A model generated the notes under the pieces. The model searched no databases. It worked only from the letters and a program-made list of their open reading frames with translations, and was not told the DNA's origin. A stretch of 64,000 nt of DNA from an uncultured Gammaproteobacteria bacterium (lineage in GTDB: Bacteria > Pseudomonadota > Gammaproteobacteria > Arenicellales > Poriferihabitantaceae), in the NCBI GenBank assembly GCA_947259885.1, contig CAMYNW010000013.1:21917-85916 (forward strand). Reading direction: 5' to 3'. Of this stretch, positions 60,992 through 64,000 are shown in pieces. Position 1 is the first letter of the stretch; the number at the start of each line of letters is the position of its first letter. The position numbers and the translations under genes were made by a program.

Positions 60992-62524
60992 GTGTCTGCC
61001 AAAAAAAGTATCCTAGTATTTATCGCCGCTCCAGGTGATCTCGCCGAAGAGCGGGCAAAGTTTAAGGAAGCTATTGATGAATTGAATGGGGGGTTTGGAA
61101 TTGGCGCTGACATCGAATTTGAACCGTTGGGATGGGAAGATACGCTTGCTTTGACGGGCAGAAGAAATCAATCCGTGATCAATCATGAAATAGATCGATG
61201 TGAGGTTTTCATTCTTTGCTTACACAGACGATGGGGGCAAGAAGCACCGGATTCCACCTACTCGTCGTATACCGAGGAGGAGTTTCATCGGGCACTGGAA
61301 AGATTCAAGGAAAGTGAAAAACCAGAAATATTAGTCTTCTTTAAACGTGTCGATCCGGGTCAGGAAGCAGACCCTGGGGAACAGCTTGAAAACGTGATGC
61401 GCTTTCGTCGTCAGTTAGAGGAATCAAGGCAGGTAATGTATCGCTACTTCGACGATAAAGAAGCCTTCAAAGAAGAGGTTTTTACACACCTTATCGCCGT
61501 CGCTAAAGGTGAGATTCCAAAAGTACAGAAAAAAGTAGTTAATTTACTGCCTTTATCCGCCATAGAAGAAATAGAGACAGCGAAGAAGCAAGCGGAAGAA
61601 GCCCTAAAGGAAGCGGAAGAAGCACGTGAACAGGCTGATCAAGCCTATTTACGAGCAGAGATATTGCAACTTGAATTTGCAGAAGAGGCTGCAGAAGCCG
61701 ATAAAGAGGGGAAGCTTGAAACAGCACGGCAGAGATTTGCCAAGGCAGTTGATGGGACAACGAATTTAAAAGTGCTCTATTTGGCTTATGAGTTTCACCA
61801 TAGGACAGGTGAATTAAGTTTGGCTGAGATGTATCTTAATAGATGGTTAGCTATCAGTGGGAAAGACAGTCAGTCTAGCGATACAGCGGCTGTCTATGGC
61901 AACCTGGGGAATATCTATGAAACCCGAGGGGAGTTGGATAAGGCCGAAGAGTTTTATCTCACATCGCTGGACATTGATGAGTCACTGGGTCGAAAAGAAG
62001 GCATGGCCCGTGACTATGGCAACCTGGGGAATATCTACGAAGCCCAAGGGGAGTTGGATAAGGCCGAAGGGTTTCATCTCAAAGCGCTTGAGATCAATGA
62101 GTCACTGGGTCGAAAAGAAGGCATGGCCAATGTCTATGGCAACCTGGGGAATATCTATGAAACCCGAGGGGAGTTGGATAAGGCCGAAGAGTTTCATCTC
62201 AAATCGTTGGACATTGAAGAGTCACTGGGTCGAAAAGAAGGCATGGCCAGTGACTATGGCAACCTGGGGAATATCTACGAAGCCCGAGGGGAGTTGGATA
62301 AGGCCGAAGGGTTTCATCTCAAAGCGCTTGAGATCAATGAGTCACTGGGTCGAAAAGAAGGCATGGCCCGTGACTATGGCAACCTGGGGTTAATCTACGA
62401 AGCCCGAGCCGATCTGGACAAGGCGAAAGAAATCTGGAAAAAATCTGTAATCCTCTCCAAGGAAATTGGAGCTATTCCGATGGTGGAGAAAGTGCAAAGT
62501 TATATTGACCAATTGAAAGAATAG
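60992..62524 (+). CDS. DUF4062-like / coiled-coil / TPR protein
   Basis: A 510-residue cytoplasmic protein, GTG start with AGGAG eight bases upstream. Residues 5-130 resemble the DUF4062 domain (VFIAAPGDLAEERAKFKEAI, INHEIDRCEVFILCLHRRWG). Residues about 185-250 are a charged coiled coil. From about 300 on there are five 40-residue TPR units of the kinesin-light-chain type (YGNLGNIYETRGELDKAEEF). DUF4062 occurs at the N-terminus of NACHT/STAND and TPR signalling or defence proteins. The next feature is an IS256 element 47 bp past its stop, suggesting an accessory locus. A defence or stress role is inference. Confidence 0.75.
   Translation: MSAKKSILVFIAAPGDLAEERAKFKEAIDELNGGFGIGADIEFEPLGWEDTLALTGRRNQSVINHEIDRCEVFILCLHRRWGQEAPDSTYSSYTEEEFHRALERFKESEKPEILVFFKRVDPGQEADPGEQLENVMRFRRQLEESRQVMYRYFDDKEAFKEEVFTHLIAVAKGEIPKVQKKVVNLLPLSAIEEIETAKKQAEEALKEAEEAREQADQAYLRAEILQLEFAEEAAEADKEGKLETARQRFAKAVDGTTNLKVLYLAYEFHHRTGELSLAEMYLNRWLAISGKDSQSSDTAAVYGNLGNIYETRGELDKAEEFYLTSLDIDESLGRKEGMARDYGNLGNIYEAQGELDKAEGFHLKALEINESLGRKEGMANVYGNLGNIYETRGELDKAEEFHLKSLDIEESLGRKEGMASDYGNLGNIYEARGELDKAEGFHLKALEINESLGRKEGMARDYGNLGLIYEARADLDKAKEIWKKSVILSKEIGAIPMVEKVQSYIDQLKE
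61895..62494 (+). repeat. 120-bp tandem repeats with 240-bp higher-order period in the TPR region
   Basis: TATGGCAACCTGGGG recurs at 61895, 62015, 62135, 62255 and 62375, exactly 120 bp apart, with near-identical sequence between. Units 1 and 3 are alike (AAACCCGAGGGGAG, GGACATTG), and units 2 and 4 are alike (GAAGCCC, GCGCTTGAGATCAATGAG). The fifth unit diverges after about 60 bp. This ABAB pattern shows duplication of a 240-bp pair. Confidence 0.95.
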
Positions 62525-62571
62525 AATGACTGTTAACAGGTAAACTAAATGGAAAATTAGATAATGACAGT

Positions 62572-63901
62572 GACCCTGTAAATATTTCTGTGTATCCACT
62601 CATGTGCGGTTTACAGGTGTTGGGTGATACGATCACCAAACTCAATACTAAAACGATTTAAAGCCATCTTCCAGTTTTGAATCGGCATTGTCCATTTCTT
62701 GGATGCCTGATTCACCGCGAGATAGACTACTTTTAAAGCCGAATCATCCGTTGGAAACAACTTCCTCTTTTTCGTTGCCTTGCGAATAACGCTATTCAGA
62801 GACTCAATCGCATTCGTCGTATAAATCGCTTTACGGATTTGTGGTGGATAGTCGAATATCGTAATCAGATTCGGCCAGTGCGTCCGCCAGGACTTACTGA
62901 TCTGCGGATACTTTTCGTCCCAGGTTTCGGCAAAAGCATCTAACGCTGCGCTGGCCTCAGATTCGGATGCTGACTGATAGATCTTTTTGAGATCAGCCGT
63001 TACCCCTTTATAGTCCTTCCAGGGAACCAGTTTGAGCGAGTTTCTGACCATATGGACAATGCAGAGCTGAACCTTGGTGTCAGGGTATTCGGCTGCGATG
63101 GCATCTGGAAACCCCTTCAGACCATCAACACTTGCTATCAGGATATCGTCTAACCCCCGAGTCTTTAGCTCAGCTAATACTGACAGCCAGAACTTTGCAC
63201 CTTCCGTTTCTGCCAGCCACATACCCAGTAGCTCTTTGTGACCCTGCAGATTGATTCCAAGGGCTAGGTACAGTGATTTATTGATCACCCGTTTATCCTG
63301 CCGGATCTTCAGCACAATGCAGTCTAAATAGACGACCGGATAAATCGCATCAAGAGGACGATGCTGCCACTCGACAACCTGATCGAGAACCCGATCTGTG
63401 ACCTTGGAAATCAGGGTCGGCGAGACATCCGCATCGTACAGTTCCTTGAAGCTATCCACGATCTCTCGTGTCGTCAGCCCTTTGGCGTAAAGAAACAATA
63501 TCTGATCATCCATCTGGGTCAGACGGGTTTGACCTTTCTGGATGAAAGCAGGCTCAAACGAGCCATTACGATCACGGGGTGTTTGAATCTCTATTTCGCC
63601 ATGATCGCCCTTGAGGATCTTGGATGTGGCGCCATTGCGGCTATTGCCACTCCCTCGACCTTTGGCTTCATGCTTGGCATAACCGAGATGTTCTTCCATC
63701 TCAGCGCCAAGGGCGGTCTCTACGGTGAGTTTCAAAAGTTGAGAGCTCAACGCGCTTAGGTCTTTCTCTGATTTAATATCTTTGGCTAATTCAGTAGCCA
63801 GTTCTTTAAGCCTTTTCTCGTCCAAAACAATATTCATGATGTTTATCTCCAGTGTAAGATAAGTTAATCATGAGTGGTTACACAATTTAATTTACAGGGT
63901 C
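62572..63901 (-). mobile_element. IS256-family insertion sequence
   Basis: About 1.33 kb with terminal inverted repeats 62572-62604 and 63869-63901 (GACCCTGTAAAT and TGTGTA, then CCACTCATG in both; complementary). It encodes one intact transposase on the minus strand. An 8-bp target duplication was looked for (ATGACAGT left, CCTGATCA right) and not found. Confidence 0.9.
62611..63837 (-). CDS. IS256-family transposase
   Basis: A 408-residue transposase of the mutator type. N-terminal helices (LSALSSQLLKLTVETALGAE, MEEHLGYAKHEAKGRGSGNS) are followed by the DDE core with YLDCIVLKIRQD (Asp 1), ASVDGLKGFPDAIAAEYPD (Asp 2) and a downstream Glu region. C-terminal signature AIYTTNAIESLNSVIRKATK. 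GGAG lies nine bases before ATG 63837. Full length; the element looks functional. Confidence 0.95.
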   Translation of the reverse strand: MNIVLDEKRLKELATELAKDIKSEKDLSALSSQLLKLTVETALGAEMEEHLGYAKHEAKGRGSGNSRNGATSKILKGDHGEIEIQTPRDRNGSFEPAFIQKGQTRLTQMDDQILFLYAKGLTTREIVDSFKELYDADVSPTLISKVTDRVLDQVVEWQHRPLDAIYPVVYLDCIVLKIRQDKRVINKSLYLALGINLQGHKELLGMWLAETEGAKFWLSVLAELKTRGLDDILIASVDGLKGFPDAIAAEYPDTKVQLCIVHMVRNSLKLVPWKDYKGVTADLKKIYQSASESEASAALDAFAETWDEKYPQISKSWRTHWPNLITIFDYPPQIRKAIYTTNAIESLNSVIRKATKKRKLFPTDDSALKVVYLAVNQASKKWTMPIQNWKMALNRFSIEFGDRITQHL

Positions 63902-64000
63902 CCTGATCATACCAAGTACGTATTACACCTTTAAAACGAACTTATTTGTTGCGGTTCATCGGATAGCAGCATTTTCATCAATAAGCCGGTCCATAAGATC

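Noticed and set aside
61857..62393. 178-codon frame in the TPR repeats
   Set aside because: It is an alternate frame of the tandem repeats, open only because the units are identical.
61895..62494. Regular 120-bp repeats as a CRISPR array
   Set aside because: The repeats are coding, in frame, without unique spacers, and encode TPR units.

Overview
The window looks like chromosome of a free-living, probably marine or sediment, gammaproteobacterium. This rests on gene content: RdgC, a His-rich-tailed SlyD, malate synthase G, MarC, AGCS-type symport, a sodium/solute-symporter histidine kinase with a LuxR regulator (CrbS/CrbR-like), and a YciK-like SDR. Base composition is moderate. No tRNA, rRNA, CRISPR array or phage module was recognised. 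I worked by reading only, so family calls come from motifs and not from searches.

Layout. 1-9 kb: a left-truncated cyclase-homology/TolB-like/TPR gene, a broken repeat/RAYT scar, a small catabolic group (GcvT-like, VOC, SnoaL-like), a class V aminotransferase, a GNAT gene and a secreted phosphodiesterase, with several gene fragments between them. 9-16 kb, minus strand: AGCS symporter, UspA, a CBS / ArsB-NhaD-type permease / CBS operon and a second class V aminotransferase. 15.9-17 kb: an intact IS30-family element. 17-20.3 kb: small plus-strand membrane-protein genes, one frameshifted ACT-domain gene and a small c-type cytochrome. 20.4-21.8 kb: a beta-propeller gene bracketed by repeats. 21.9-29.2 kb, minus strand: a compact biosynthetic cluster (ACP, PaaK-like ligase, FAAL-like ligase, methyltransferase, condensation-carrier protein, TauD/TfdA dioxygenase). 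29.7-34.8 kb: TetR, RND/MMPL exporter, LolA-like protein and an outer-membrane-type protein. 34.9-42.6 kb: glcB, a dienelactone-hydrolase family protein, rdgC-LysE-MoxR-VWA, and a second LysE family exporter. 43-48 kb: a divergent ammonium transporter with a small one-helix protein, a cytochrome c5-like protein, an enoyl-CoA hydratase and an IPMDH family protein. 48-51.5 kb, minus strand: a six-gene run ending in a two-helix ion channel. 51.8-57.2 kb: hybrid sensor kinase, LuxR regulator and an SDR lacking its catalytic residues. 57.7-60.8 kb: a deleted MFS gene, a class II amidotransferase and an IPNS-like oxygenase. 61-64 kb: a DUF4062-like/TPR protein with near-identical repeats, then an IS256-family element.

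The most noteworthy system is the 21.9-29.2 kb cluster. It has two adenylating enzymes, two carrier proteins and one condensation domain, which suggests one acyl-aminoacyl type bond followed by methylation and oxidation. The condensation motif is altered (HN instead of HH, and C instead of G after the aspartate). A second theme runs through the first 22 kb: a family of about 68-bp hairpin repeats with 22-bp arms sits at the borders of transcription units and repeatedly abuts truncated genes, one of which is a RAYT-type transposase tail that could belong to the machinery that once moved them.
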